DNA from: Siphonodentalium dalli
Taxonomy: Eukaryota; Mollusca; Scaphopoda; Gadilida; Siphonodentaliidae
Length of the DNA stretch: 64,000 bases
Assembly: GCA_032622095.1 (NCBI GenBank)
Contig: CP136066.1
Span: 50,624,911-50,688,910 of the forward strand
Reading direction: 5' to 3'
A program made the translations under genes and the position numbers. The notes under the pieces are model-generated. The model had not been told where the DNA came from. It did no database searches and was given only the letters and a program-made list of their open reading frames with translations. This document shows positions 10,501-25,500 of the stretch, in pieces; positions within the stretch are counted from its first letter, which is position 1; every line of letters begins with the position of its first letter.

Positions 10501-13500
10501 GTGAAAAATATGTGTTGTCACTCAAAACGAAAAATAGGATTATAATCATTGAATTTCCAACATCACTTCAGTATTTTATGGTTTGACAACAAAAAAGTTG
10601 TTTTAAAATATGCAATTTAACACTGAAAATATGCTCGGATATCAAAATTAGGATAAACAAATAATTCTCAAAGCAGCAAGTGACCGACTCACTGATTGGT
10701 AGAATATATCTGCTAATAATTATTTGATTGACAGCTGTGGATATAGAGAGTAGTATCTCTTCCTATCACTAGAGGTTAACCATAGTTTTGTCTGTTTTGC
10801 ACTTACAAGCCTGCAAATAGTGTGTCTGTCATTTGCAGAATGAGGTCCCCAGAGGGTGAATTTAGTGAATCTATCCTGCATGGCAGGCAAGCATCACCAA
10901 ATTCACCCTCCCTGAACCTCATTCTGCTCAGGCCTCAACAAGTGGGATAAGATTGAAGTTCCCCAGTTAAAGTTGGTGATGTTCACCCATTAGTCAACTC
11001 GATTATGCAATTTATGTTCTGCAAATTAGGGGATATAGAAACTTCCCAGAAGGGAAAAGTAACTAAAAACAATGTTAATTTGAGGCCCTAGATACTTCCC
11101 AGAAGATGAGGCCTAATATAGGTCATTTTTTTAACTTGTTATCAGAACATTTCCCAACCATTAATATGAATCCTGAATATGTATCCTGAATATGAATCCT
11201 GCACATATTATCTTTTCGTCATACTGTCATACTTTTATGATCTGTTATCAGCTCATTTTTTTTAACACCCCTCCAAATGAATAATAGACCATTCCAATAT
11301 TTACTTTGGTAACTGGTGGGAGAATCCATTTAGGAAAGAAAGGGTTAAATGTAACCACTATTCTTCCATACACCAGTCCTTCCCATGAGGAAAAAACAGT
11401 GAAAACACTTATTTGCTCTCGCAATTCAGAAGATGGGTGTAATTACCCCCATTATATAATTGTAAGTTGGGTTTTTCTCAAATAAAATGTCATTGTGGAA
11501 TAGACATATGTCCAGTTACACTATCACATACCCGGGAAACCTTCTAATTATACCTTCAAATAGTTCAATAATGAATCGATGATTACAGTGACCATAAATA
11601 TTTTGACAAGAGGGACGAGTGCGAATTTTAGCCCCTGAGAATTAATAATTGGGACTGCATACAGGTGCGAGAGCAATTGCTCCCGTCTCCTGGGAAGGAC
11701 TGATACACTAGGAGGCTGACATGGATATTATTTTCCTGCATATTATATTTTGTTCTCTATTTTATATACTAGGAAGCTGACATGGAACTCAACTTCGAGG
11801 AACAAATTTTAGAAGCTGCTAAATCCATAGCCGCTGCCACAGCTGCGTTAGTGAAATCAGCGTCAGCTGCTCAGAGAGAACTCGTCGCACAGGGCAAGGT
11901 ATAAATAGATGTATTTTTATAAGTTTCAACATCAGAGCATGAAGAAACTGGTGGCATCTTTATATTTATCCATTTTCTTGTGGACAGTTTTAAATATGAT
12001 GTATTGAGATCTATTAATAATTCTCATCTTGACGGCAAGTTCACAAGCTCGAATTTCGATCGAAACAAGGTACTTATATCTCCATTGTAAAAGAATCTGT
12101 ACGAAAAGCACTTTTTATCAACATTACGTCTTTTGTGGCTTATCTATTGCAACATTAAAAAAATTTCACCCATCCACAAGCGATGCTGGTTAACCCTTTA
12201 CCCAACAAACCGGCCAAAACCGGCCAAATAAAGCTTCAACAGCCTAAAATATCTTCGGTCTGTCTCAATAGAACCATACAAATATGGATATCATTGGAAC
12301 CGGCTCCTTGACCACATTGTGATAGTTACAGTTATGCCCTGTGCCAATGCATTCTCTTATATATGCGAGTCGACCATAGGTCGCCTCGCATATATAAGAG
12401 AATGCATTGGCACAGGGCCCTTCTGCTGGGTAAAGGGTTAATGGAAAACTAGTTATCTATCATCGACCCATCAGAATGCATGTTTTTGCAACAAATACTC
12501 TACTTGCATTCCATTTCAAATAATATTATTTATAAATGTGTATTGACTCAGAGCATGTATTTGTTGAGTAATTAATTAACCTTGTATTTCCAGGTTGGCG
12601 CGACGTACAGCCGACAGGCACAGGATGAGGACGGACAGTGGTCGGAGGGACTCATATCAGCTGTGAGTATATATCTCTGTGGCGGGATCTCTTCATACAG
12701 TAGGATGCTAAATCATTGTACCCTAACATTCCACACCTCCAAACTCGGTCACAGGATTATTATATTTGGTGTACAATTTACAGCAAAAGGTTATTACAGA
12801 GGGCGTCGAGAGTGTTACATACCATTGCATCATCTGTGAGTTGTACATTGTCCCAAATAACATATTGGCACAGATTTGCATCAGACATATACAGTAATGC
12901 TCTAAGTAATCGACTCTTTAACTACAGCAGAATTATGGGTAACTTTTCAGGATTTAGTCGGAAATATGGCTTGTTGTCATTCATCGGAAAGCTCTCCCCG
13001 AGAGCTTTCCGATGAATGGCAACAAGCCATATTTCCGACTAAATCCTGAAAAGTTACCCATAATTCTGCTGCAGTTAAAGAGTCGATTACTTAGGGCATT
13101 ACTGTATTCTGCTGTTTTATTTGTTTTACTATGCCAACCTGGGAAAATATAGTAAATTTTTTCTCAAGTTAAGTGGATTTGAATGTCTCAATAAATTAAA
13201 AAATAAAATCTTAGAAAGGATTGATCCTGTTTCATTAACTCTGTCAGTCTCCATCAATCTGAAATTCCAAAACTGTTGAGTAGACATATCACATGCAATG
13301 CCAAATATAACATTAAGCTAAATTCACATTTGTAACTTCAAAAGGTCATACAATTTATTGGTGCCTTCGTAAAAAATATCTATAGCCCATTGTAATTTGG
13401 AGATTGGATTTTCACAGGTTTCAAAATAAATCATTTTTTTCTCCAGAAATAAATCATTAAAGTGATACGTTATGAGTATTTTTATTGACAATTAAGTTAT

Positions 13501-16500
13501 CTTCACTGGTAGAATAATGTGTGGACATCAACATAAGTTATGAATGGTATTGATTTGTGAAATAATAAAAGATGTGTAATCATTAATCTTGCTGCCCAAT
13601 AGCCATAACCTTTTTTTTTTAGAAAAATAGTCAAATGAAACGTTTGTTTTGCTTCAAAGCCTTATCTGACCGAGTTTGGAGGTTCTCACACATTTAACTG
13701 CTGACTAAGAAACATCTCATTCTTAACAAAACCATCCTGTGTGTATCTGGAAATAAATGTTAGTTCAAAACAGGAGGCTAAATCATTATAACTCTACTTG
13801 CAGTTAACCCTTCCATGACGGGAGGTTCTTGAAATTTTGCAAAAATCCTGTACAATGCATTCTCTTATATATGCGAGTCTCCCATAGGGAGCCTTGCATA
13901 TATAAGAGAATACATTGGCCTAAAAATATTTACCTTGATCTTGTAAGCCAGTGTATTCTCTTATATATGGGAGACTTGCATATATAAGAGTATGCACTGG
14001 CACAGGATATTTATTGCTGCACCAGCACTGCTCCTGTCATGAAAGGGTTAAATATTGTTCATGATTGACGTCTTTTGAACACTTTGTTATCTTTATGTGA
14101 AGAAACAGATACAGTAATGCCCTAAATAATCAACTTCTTAACCACATCAGAATTGTGGGTAATTTTTCAGGATTTAGTCGGAAATATGGCTTGTTGCCAT
14201 TCATCGGAAAGCTCTCAGTCATTTAGTCGGAAATATGGCTTGTTGCCATGCATCGGAAAGCTCTCATTGAGAGCTTTCCGATGAATGGCAACAAGCTATA
14301 TTTCCAACTAAATCCTGAAAAATTACCCATAATTCTGCTGTAATTAAGGAGTCGATTATTTAGGGCATTACTGTACATGAAGAGATATGAAGTCAAAAAC
14401 AGGCCTGAAAATATGGTGCTGGACATTTGCAGAATGAGGTCCCAAGAGGGTGAATTAGTGTTGCTACCCCGCACAGTGCACTAGCATCACTAAATTCACC
14501 CTTTGTGGGCCTCATTCTGCTTTGGACACATCTTCTCTGGAAAGTATTAGGCCTAACAAAATTATACGTTTGTTTCCGCTAACGGACTGAACAAAAATTG
14601 GGTAGGTAGGTAGGCAAAACTTTTTTTTTTTTAAATCTTTTTATTTTTTCAGGATGCAATTCACTGTGTCATATTTAAGGAAATTTTAGACATTACAGGC
14701 CATATTATTGCTAATTTGCTTAGCCCATAAAGATAAAACAAAAACACAATCTCAGGGAGATATAACAAAGCTAAAATGGGACAATAACGTTCATTTTATC
14801 TGTTTTATAACATGTCCGTAACGCAGGTTTCACTTCTGCATCAAACTCCCCACATTATTGTGGGCAGTTGCAGTGCATATTCCCGGGGCCGCAGATGCAT
14901 AAGGGTGACCAGTGACTTCGTCCCACTGCATTCTCGTCCCACCAATTTTTGTCCCGAAAATGTGACCTCATCCCACTTGTCGGTGATCTCGTAAAATCCC
15001 ATAAAATCGGAATGAGGTCGCCATTTTGGGACGAAGTCACTAGCATTCCGCATAAGACACTATGCGACACGGTGGTGGGATGAGATGGTGGGCGCGGACG
15101 CTTATATATATTATTATTGTGGGCCATTGCAGACACTCTATGGCGCATAAGATACATTATATATTATTATTGTGGGCGGTTGCGGCGCATATTCCCATAG
15201 CCGCAGGCGCATAAGACACTGGGTGGTGGGATGGGCTGATGGGTGGTCTTATATACCGGGTATATACCGTATATTATTACTGTGGGGGGGGGGGGGTGCT
15301 TGCAGACGTATTCCGGTGCATGCGGCGCATACAACAATCCTCGTGAGTGCCCAATAAACTTACGTGCGGAATAATAGTATGTGGTGGAATTTTTTGGAAA
15401 ATTAAAAAAACATACGGGGCAAAATAATAGTATGGGGTGGAATTTCGTGGTAAAAATATGAAACTGACTGTTTGTAAACATTTGTCCAAAAAAAATAGCC
15501 CAAGCTGAATTAAGTAGCTAGGAGGAATCTTCTAAGATGAATTACTGAGGCTTTGGGAGGACGTGTATTGGTTTGAGTCACCGAGCTTCTAATTTCTAAA
15601 AAAAACAAAAATAATAACTTTGAAGTTTGAAAAAAAAGTTTGCTTTTTAAACAATATTTGTTCTAAATTCAATAAAATTGAATTGAATTCAATTAGATAA
15701 GTGGAAACCCTATATTTGTTAGACCTGAAGGTTTAAGGCTGCACTGAATCAAGCCCATTGTGACTGTATGATAAAAACGATGTATATGTACCACGAAAAT
15801 AGGAAACTTGATCATTATTTGACACTATTCAACGTACCAATATGAAATGTTCGTAGAAATAAATGTTATGCTGTGGTTAAATAGTTAATGTATTTATATT
15901 GTAGTGGTGAAGTCATCAATAACTAATGGATTAACCCATTCTCGGATCATAGTTTGTTTTGTCAAAGTTCAAATAAATTTTGAATGAAAAAACGTACCGC
16001 AGTTATTTCATACGCATTGACAATTTCATAACGAAACGATACCGGAAGTAGGTCTTGCACACTCGTCTACCGGTAATTCCAACGAATTAATTAATAATAG
16101 TTACAAATTACAATGGAATTATGCCTAATTTGTTTTAATTACCAACAACAAAAATATCATTGTTGGTTTTCTTCCAATATAATAGAGATTTAGATATTTA
16201 AAAATAAAATCTCAAAATAAAAAGTTTAGAGTCGGCGGTTTAAAATAGGGTCGGTCGGGTTAGCGGAAACAAACGTATATATTTTTTAGGCCTTATCAAA
16301 TTAACAAGTGTTTTTTTAGTTTCTTTAGAAACTTCTTTAGAAAGTTTCTTTTTCAGTTTAGTTTCTCTATATCCCCAAATTGGCAGACGACACAATGCCT
16401 AATAGAGGTGCCCAAAGGGTGCACATAACTATCTACACCATCTGGGAACTTAAATCTGTGTCTAGGTCTTCCATATCAGATGAGCCCAAGCTGATTGAGG

Positions 16501-19500
16501 TCACCAGAAGGTGAATTTAGTGAAGCTACCCCTCTGTGCAGAGTAACGTTACTAAATTCACCCTCTGGGGACCTCATTCTGTAAATGTGCAGCACCATGT
16601 TTTGAGGCCTGCTCAAAAAAGTTTTGTTTTTAAATTCATCAACTTTTCATCATGACTTATGACATTATACATAGCTCTCCTTCTATCTTTCTAATTAAGT
16701 CTCGGAGTCTTTTGTTCTATTATTCTATTAATTAGTTAATTAAGTTTACAATTTTTGTACAGATAGGAAGAATGTTTTAATTTCTTGTGAGATAGTTGAT
16801 TATTTATTGTTATACTGCTTAATTTATTTAAAATATTTCTATTGAGATTTCGTCATTATTTTGTCAATGTTTTTTTCTAACTCTTTAACACAAAATAGTT
16901 CACTCACATTTCTGTTCTGGTATACCATATTTTACTCGTTGATAGAAACAGAAAACCTAATTTTAATTTAAAGATGGTCTATCTTTTCCACACCACAACA
17001 ACAACATTATTTTTATAAAACCCGAGTTCAAGACTACAAACGACTTTTTGTGTGAATAAAACATGACAAAACTGAAGATTGTGTATATTATTTGTCTATA
17101 AAGGCACATTAACCCTTTACCCAACAAAGTGGCCAAAACCGCCCAAATAAAGCTTCAACAGCCTAAAATATCTTCGGTCTGTCTCAATAACACCATACAA
17201 ATATGGATATCATTGGAACCGGTTCATTGACCACATTGTGATGGTTACAGTTATGCCCTGTGCCAATGCATTCTCTTATATATGCGAGTCGACCATAGGT
17301 CGCCTCGCATATATAAGAGAATGCATTGGCCTAAAAAAAATCTTTTTTTAACACTTTTTACCATTTTTTCTTACATTCTTTAACAATTTTATAATTTTTA
17401 ATGTGTTAAGCCAATGCATTCTCTTATATATGCGAGGCGACCTATGGTCGACTCGCATACATAAGAGAATGCATTGGCACAGGGCCGTTCTGTTGGGTAA
17501 AGGGTTAAAGTGGTTATTTCCTGAGGTTGTGCTAACAGGATAGAGTCCTCCCGCTTACTATGCTCTGAACATTTTCCGTGTGCCTCGCGGAAATGTTGTG
17601 ATAGTTGCAAGCGGCAGAACTATTATCACTCTCTGAGTTGCCTGAAGTTGCATGGCCAATCTGTTCTAAAAATAGCCTCTAAAATGTCCCAATTTTACGT
17701 ATCATACCAGAAAATTGGAAATGAAATAAATATTACCCCTTTCAGTGCCAAGTCCGATTTTTGTATCAACCCATATTTCCTTGATCATTTTTCAAATTTA
17801 TTGATTATAATAATGTGATACATTGATGGAAATAGCTCTAAGAGTGACAGGTTAATAGGAAACTATATAAAACTTGTTACTTGAAGAGATAGACCATCTT
17901 TAACGAAAACACTATAAATATAAACATCCTATTATCAGTCTTCTCTATCTGATATTTTATTCTGACCTTTGACCCTCTTAGACCGTCGCTGTACATAGAA
18001 GTGTAAGTGTGACATGCCTGGTTTTGTTCTTTGAACCATGCAAGCAAATACATCATAATCTTTGGAATTTGACCATTTTACCATCATATTTATATACAAA
18101 GCTCAATTTATCACAAAAAGATCCCAAGGATGTCAAAAGTGAATACGAAGTATTTCCATGATAAGCGGTTTGAATATATTAAAGAATAACTGTCCATTTT
18201 TATCATGAAGAACTGACTATTAACCCTATCATGACTGGAGCTTCCTGAAATTTTGCGAAAACCCTGTGCCAATGCATTCTCTTATATATGCAAGGCTCTG
18301 TATGGAAGACTTGCATATATAAGAGAATGCACTGGCACAGGATCTTTAATGCTGCACCAGAGCAGCTCCCATCATGAAAGGGTTAAGATTCCCCATACTA
18401 TTTGACACCACATAATCAATATCTCCTAAAATAGATAAAACATGAAATCTCTTGCAATCAACATCAATCGTAACTCAGACTCTTCATGAAGACTCACAAA
18501 CACATCCAAAATATTATGATGAGAATAAATGTAAAAAAGCTTATTATAAAATATGCACAATCCGATTTGCTGGTATCCGTATCATCCAGTTACAACAACG
18601 AAATTTTGTCAAAAGCTGATTTAGTTATCAAAATTAGTTTATTAGCAATAAACATTCACAACAATACCAAGCACAATAACATATTTGCCGCAAAAGTTCT
18701 ATAATAAAGATTTTTCTTGACAGTTTGGACGGTGATCGAGTATGGGGGTTTCCATCTTCCATATTTGGAGATGCCTAGTTCAAATGACTCTTAATAAGAT
18801 ATTTATTACCCCTGAAGTCGAAAAAATAGTAATATAGGGGCGTTAAATTGGATTATGCATCTACTGCTATAAGGCAATGAATGCATAAATGCTCTTTATC
18901 ATAGGTGGCCGTCAAAATATGGTTAACCTGCCTAATCAAAACTATACTATATATCTTACGACTAAATCGTCCTAGGTATTGAGTTCATAGGAGCATTCCC
19001 ATATCTATCGGGTGCCGCAAACATACCAACAATAGATTCATGGTGTCAAATTAGATGGGGCATCTTTTAATCTTCTGTGGATGTACTAATGACATCGATA
19101 TATTTTAGAGGAATTACTGGTGTTACACTCAGTTTATCAGGAAGGTAGCGTATTTTTGGTGTGAACACATGGTATATAGGTTATTAGGATGCTCACTGTC
19201 TAGTTAGATGGTGTGTGTAACTCATTCTAGAGGTAGACGCCGCCATTATGAAACACCCCCATGTAGACTCGGGACACGGCATCACACACAAATATTATAA
19301 GTCATAAACTTATGGCACGAGTGTGATGACTCAGATTTATTCTACTGGCATCACATTAGTGTTATAAATGATCGGCGGGTAACACTTGTGTGTGATTCTG
19401 TCTTTATTACATTCCTAACTGACATCTCGTATGAGATGTCAGATTATTCCTTGCTTCTGGCTGTATTCTTATATCTCAGCTTAACCCTTTACCCAACAAA

Positions 19501-22500
19501 CCGGCCAAAACCGGCCAAATAAAGCTTCAACAGCCTAAAATATCTTCGGTCTGTCTCAATAGAACCATACAAATATGGATATCATTGGAATCGGCTCCTT
19601 GACCACATTGTGATGGTTACAGTTATGCCCTGTGCCAATGCATTCTCTTATATATGCGAGTCGACCATAGGTCGCCTCGCATATATAAGAGAATGCATTG
19701 GCCTAAAAAAAATCTTTTTTTTCTTACATTCTTTAACAATTTTATAATTTTTAATGTGTTAAGCCAATGCATTCTCTTATATATGCGAGGCGACCTATGG
19801 TCGACTCGCATATATAAGAGAATGCATTGGCACAGGGCCGTTCTGTTGGGTAAAGGGTTAAGACTCTTTGTTGAACTTGCTTGTTGAACATCACTTTAAA
19901 TGTTGAACGAAAATCAAATTAGTGTTGTTTTTTTCTGCCTGATATCTGCTAAAATTATCAGAACATCCCTAAAAATGAAGAATAAACCGTTATCATGATA
20001 TATTCTTGTTCTAGTTGCTTTGTTAATGTTGCCACTATTTATGTTATTTCCAACATTTTTCCGAATGGAGCACACTTACAGATCAGCTTACTTAAATTAT
20101 AGAATGGGCAGAGTAACGAGATTGGGAGGTTTATTTTTAGACAGATGTGTAATAAAGTAATAGAGAGTACATGTAATCTCTTGATTGAACTGGTGCTGTA
20201 AAATAATTCACGAGAGGCAGGGACGTTGTACAAACATGAGAGTGGTAGAGCGTTTTACAAAATAGTCCCTACCTCGATTAAATTATTTCACGTCACCAGT
20301 TCAATCATGTGATTATTCTGTTTATTATATTCTGCTGTAAACATCTGATTGACCGGAAATCCGAATAATCCTGCCATTAAACCCATTACGCACAAATTTT
20401 GATAGCGCATATGAATACATAACCCACTAGTGAAATTATCGTTTATAATCACTCGAGAAATCAAGTTAAATCACACATAGGAATGTAATAAAGTAATATA
20501 CAGCACTTGATGTTTTCGTCTGAGATAAAATTACAATAACTGGTGTGAAATTGTTTTGAAATATTCTTTAGCTATCCTCATTATTTTGTTAAGTTTAAGT
20601 GACAATCATTTAGGATTATTTCTTTAGTTGCTTGTTGGACATTATATGATAAGTTTCAGTAGATTTTATTATTGCCAAGCCTTGAAATAGGGTGTCTGTC
20701 ATTTGCAGAATGAGGTCCCCAGAGGGTGAATTTAGTGATGCTACCCCGCATAGCATCACCAAATTCACCCTCTGGGAACCTTATTCTGCTGAGGTGTAAG
20801 CAGAATGAGGTCCCCAGAGGGTGAATTTGGTGATGCTAGCCCGCTATGCGGGGTAGCATCACTAAATTCACCCTCTGGGGACCTCATTCTGCAAATGACA
20901 GACACCCTATTTCAAGGCTTGATTATTGCAGTTATTATTTGTTTGGTGTGATTTGATTTTGCATGGATTTTAATGCTGCGGTATTATTTAGGTTAAGATA
21001 TCTTTTGGGATTTCTTTGTGATAGAATTTTTGCTGATCATTTTAACTAACTATTCACTGACACAGGCCCCAATATTTTCCACCATCTGACCCATTGTTTT
21101 GTTTGGAATGAAAACAAATGTAACTAAAAAACAATTTAAATATGTGTACGAACATTAAAACCGTTAAAAATTCCAGCTCTAACATTCAACTATCTCTTCT
21201 CAGTTCTCTTAATCACTGTTCTGTCTTGAACTATTCTTGTAAACCTCTCTTAATCATTTCATTATTTCTCACCTTGAGAAACATTTTCTTATTTAACTTA
21301 TTCCTTACCTTAAAGGCAGATTATACCTAACTCAAGCCATTTATCAACAGAAAATATGCAATAAATGAATTAATTTGAATCAGGAATGAGTGCAAAATAC
21401 ATTCATGCGCGCTATGATCGATGTAAACTACATGGTAATTGTAATGAAAATGAGTATATGGCTTAACCCTTTCAGTGCCAAGTCCGATTTTTGTATCAAT
21501 CCATATTTCCTTGATCATTTTTCAAATTTATTGATTATAATAATGTGATACATTGATGGAAAGAGCTCTTAAAAATCAGACTTGGCACTTAAAGGGTTAA
21601 GCCTTTTATACATTTTCGTTATAATTATCAGGTTGTTACACATAGTTCTTTGTGTACATGAGTGTTTTTAACTCTGATTCTTGACTCATATTATTTCTTT
21701 TATTTGATATTTTCTGTTGAGTACAGTAGGAGATGGCCCCATAAATGGCTGGATTTAGGTTTAGTCTCCCTTTAAAACCCTTCAGTTATTTCATTGTATT
21801 TTACCGTAAAACACAAATTATTTTGATCTTGCATCATTTTTCGAAATTGTATATTGTTTACAGTTTGACCACCAATTGAAGAGAGTCAAAAAATATTCAT
21901 ATGAGTATGACCCATCGAACTGGGTGTACTGGGTAGGAGATTATATTCATTGCATCATCTGAGTGTTACAGGTTGTCATGCTATGTCAAAACCCTCTTCC
22001 TTAAAATACACATATATTATTATAATTATAAATTATTACGATTCAGTTAAGCAGTGTTCAGATGTCAGTGTTGCATCCGTCTTGTGTGCTGGCAAATTGA
22101 ATTGGTCCATTCCATTGTCTCCATTGGTCAGTGTTCATGCAAGTGTGTTTTAAAGCAACACAATTAAATATTACAGACCAATTTATCTGTTATAGACGAA
22201 TTCTACGATTTGCCAAACCTGTCAAATCCTAACATATAAATATGTATTCTCACAACTAAAGTCAAATTTACTTTGCTTAACAGACTAAACTGCCATCTTC
22301 TATCAAATAAACATAAAAACTACTACATAAATGCCATGACGTGAAGCTTTGATGATATTAAAGGTATATTTTGGGGGTTCCATTGCATTGGGAATAGAAT
22401 ATTTCTGTTGGTGCATTAACATATACAACATACAGTAATGCCCAAAATAATCGACTCCTTAACCACAGCAGAATTATGGCTAATTTTTCAGGATTTAGTC

Positions 22501-25500
22501 GGAAATATGGCTTGTTGCCATTCATCTGAAAGGTCTCACTGAGAGCTTTCCACTGAATGGCAACAAGCCATATTTACGACTAAATCCTGAAAAATTACCC
22601 ATAATTCTGCTGTGGTTAAGGAGTCGATTATTTAGGGTATTACTATAGCAGCCATCCAGATGGCTTATTTGTGTTGTCTATATTCCAATTTCAATGTCCA
22701 ATTTCAATGCAGCACATCAGGTAATGGATGCAGTGCATTAGTCTGAACACTCCATCAGTATGATATGTCACATGCCCCCTCCAAATTTCATGCTTATGCT
22801 GACAAGTTTCCATAGAAAACTATGGATTTACTTTGTAATTGCAAAGGTTGCACTTGAATCATAACAAGGCAATGCTCAAATTTGTGGCCAGCTTTTCGAA
22901 CCAGAAATTTGTTTCCATCTCTTCACTAAAGAGAATATTCATACCCTGCATTTCACCTTATGCTAAATATTGTGTTTATTTCATGTTTGAGGCCAAAATA
23001 GCAGTATTTTTATGGAAGAGGGTTTACTTTGTTGAAGAAATGTCAAGTTTCCAGTATTATTGTGAAGTGTTATCAATAAAAATTGCTTCTAGGTAGCCAT
23101 GCATCCAGTGTAGGCTTGATTAATGCGTGTCATGTACTCCGAAGAGATGTGCCTATATACACTCTTCATCTCCCTGTGTTGTCCACATCATCTGTGTTCT
23201 CCAACATCATCCTATATAAGTTTGGGGATTTCGAATCGAGGTGCTTATTTCATTATTAATTTTGAGTTATGATTTTCTCAATGGATACTAATAAGATAGG
23301 TTTTCACTCATCACAGACAATTCCAGCAACAAAATGTTTCTTTTCACAAAACTCATTTTTTGATTTTCTTTTTGTTAGTATACCCAAAACATGTGAGAAC
23401 CACATGTTGTCACACATTCAAATTAAAAGTAATTTAAAAGATATTTACAGTCAAAAACTGCACATGGATAACTTTTTTGGAAAAAATATTGAATAAATAT
23501 CTATTTCTTGTAACATCAATTTTTTTTTAGACTTTGCATCTTTGACTTAAAATAAATATTTTAGTTCCACATCTGTAGAGGAATATGTGCCTATATGACT
23601 CAAATCTCATGAGCTTGAAGGTTAAGATGTCATATAATACACGGTTCCATCATGTTGATAATTAGTTTACTTTGTACAAGGTTTGAAATAATTTGTCACT
23701 TAAAATGTTTGCATATGTACTTATAATAACACTGCGAAATAAAAGTATGTAGAAATATGAGATGATCAGACAAAGTTACGACTATTCACTCAATCTCATA
23801 TCTATCCCTGAACCTCGCAGATCCTTACTTTAATAACATTATTCATTTGAAGTAATATATAATAGTAGTTCATCATAAATAAATCTGAAAGGTGACTGAA
23901 AATTGTAATATTTAAGTTGAAATTGGATTGAAAATTACAGGTGTTTAAAGGGGGACTCTATACTTAATCTGGCCATTCATGGGACCATCTCCTTTTATAC
24001 TCAACAGAATATATGCAACAATTGAATGAAATTGAGCCAGGGATGAGCACAAAATACACTCATGTGGTCTATGAATGATATAGACAACATAAACTCATTT
24101 TCATTATAATTACCATGTTTGCATCTGACATGGAGCACAGGAGTGAATTTTACACTAATCCATGGCTCAAATTCATTCATTTGTGGCATAAATTATGTTG
24201 AGTATAATAGAAGATGGTCCCATAAATTTAGAGTACAGTACCCCTTTAAGATGTATTTGTTTACACAAATATGTATGACTTTGTTTATGTCTGTTCTCAC
24301 CATGTTGTATTAATACTAACATTCATTAGACAATTGTAGTTTTAACATTAGGAGCCGTTTAACACTAGGAACAGTAATAACATTAAATAGGCACCAACTT
24401 AGTTTAGCGTTAGATAGTTAACATCTCCTTGAATCTTTCTTTGAGTTTCTCTCATTATTGATGAACTCAACATGCCAGAACTATTGGCTGAACTGTCGCT
24501 TAACCCTTTACCCAACAAACCGGCCAAAAATGCCCAAATAAAGCTTCAACAGCCTAAAATATCTTCGGTCTGTCTCAATAACACCATACAAATATGGATA
24601 TCATTGGAACCGGTTCATTGACCACATTGTGATGGTTACAGTTATGCCCTGTGCCAAGGCATTCTCTTATATATGCGAGTCGACCATAGGTCGCCTCGCA
24701 TATATAAGAGAATGCATTGGCCTAAAAAAAACAATTTTTATAATATTTTTCTACATTCTTTGACAATTTTATCATTTTTAATATGTGATAAGCCAATGCA
24801 TTCTCTTATATATGCGAGGCGACCTATGGTCGACTCGCATATATAAGAGAATGCATTGGCACAGGGCCGTTCTGTTGGGTAAAGGGTTAACTCTTTTTGA
24901 TTATCAACACTGTCAAAAAGTTATCAAAAATATAAACTTCCAGACGTAATTTCTATTTCTAGTTCACCCCATTGGCTGTTGGGTTCTAGTTTAATTACTT
25001 GGTTTCACCTGTCATTTAAATCTGGAAAATCCTATCCACATATCAAAAGCTTTGACTTATCAAGAAATATTTATCTGGCTAATTCAAAACTCAATTTGTG
25101 TGATAAATTATATAAAAAGAAAATTCCATTAAAGATCATTCCCAATTGAATTTTCTTATTATCGATTAGTTGTTTTTTTTCTTTTTTTTTTCACTTTAAT
25201 AGGGGCTATCCAATTATATCACGGTATTGGTACAATGTGTCTATTATTTGAAAATTTCTCATACTCAGAATACAAACAAAATATTTGTTTAAAAAGATAC
25301 ATGTCACTGATTTTTTTTTTAAATGTACCCATAATTAATTGATCACCTTTGTTAACCTTTCCATGACTGGAAGTTCCTCTAATTTTGCGAAAAACCCTGT
25401 TTCAGTGCATTCTCTTATATATGCGAGTTTCCCATAGGGCCTCGCATATATAAGAGAATACATTGGCCTAACAATATTTACCTTGACAACCAGTGCATTC

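Larger units (their letters stand above)
14400..16611 (-). mobile_element. hAT-like element, family F2, interrupted by a Harbinger-like insert
   Basis: Inverted ends CAGGCCTGAAAATATGGTGC and CAGCACCATGTTTTGAGGCCTG. Flanking 8-mers GTCAAAAA (14392-14399) and CTCAAAAA (16612-16619) match at seven of eight positions, a hAT-type target duplication. The GCAGAATGAGGTC / TTCACCCTCTGGGG hairpins lie at both sides. The middle, 14550-16292, is a separate insertion. Confidence 0.75.

Noticed and set aside
12716-13015. ORFs in family E palindromes (also 14223-14474, 30197-30434)
   Set aside because: Peptides such as [17 protein letters not shown] recur in every copy, in both orientations; no gene context.
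15167-15481. 104-residue minus ORF and neighbours near 15 kb
   Set aside because: They lie in degenerate TTATTGTGGGC repeats with a poly-G run; no domain.
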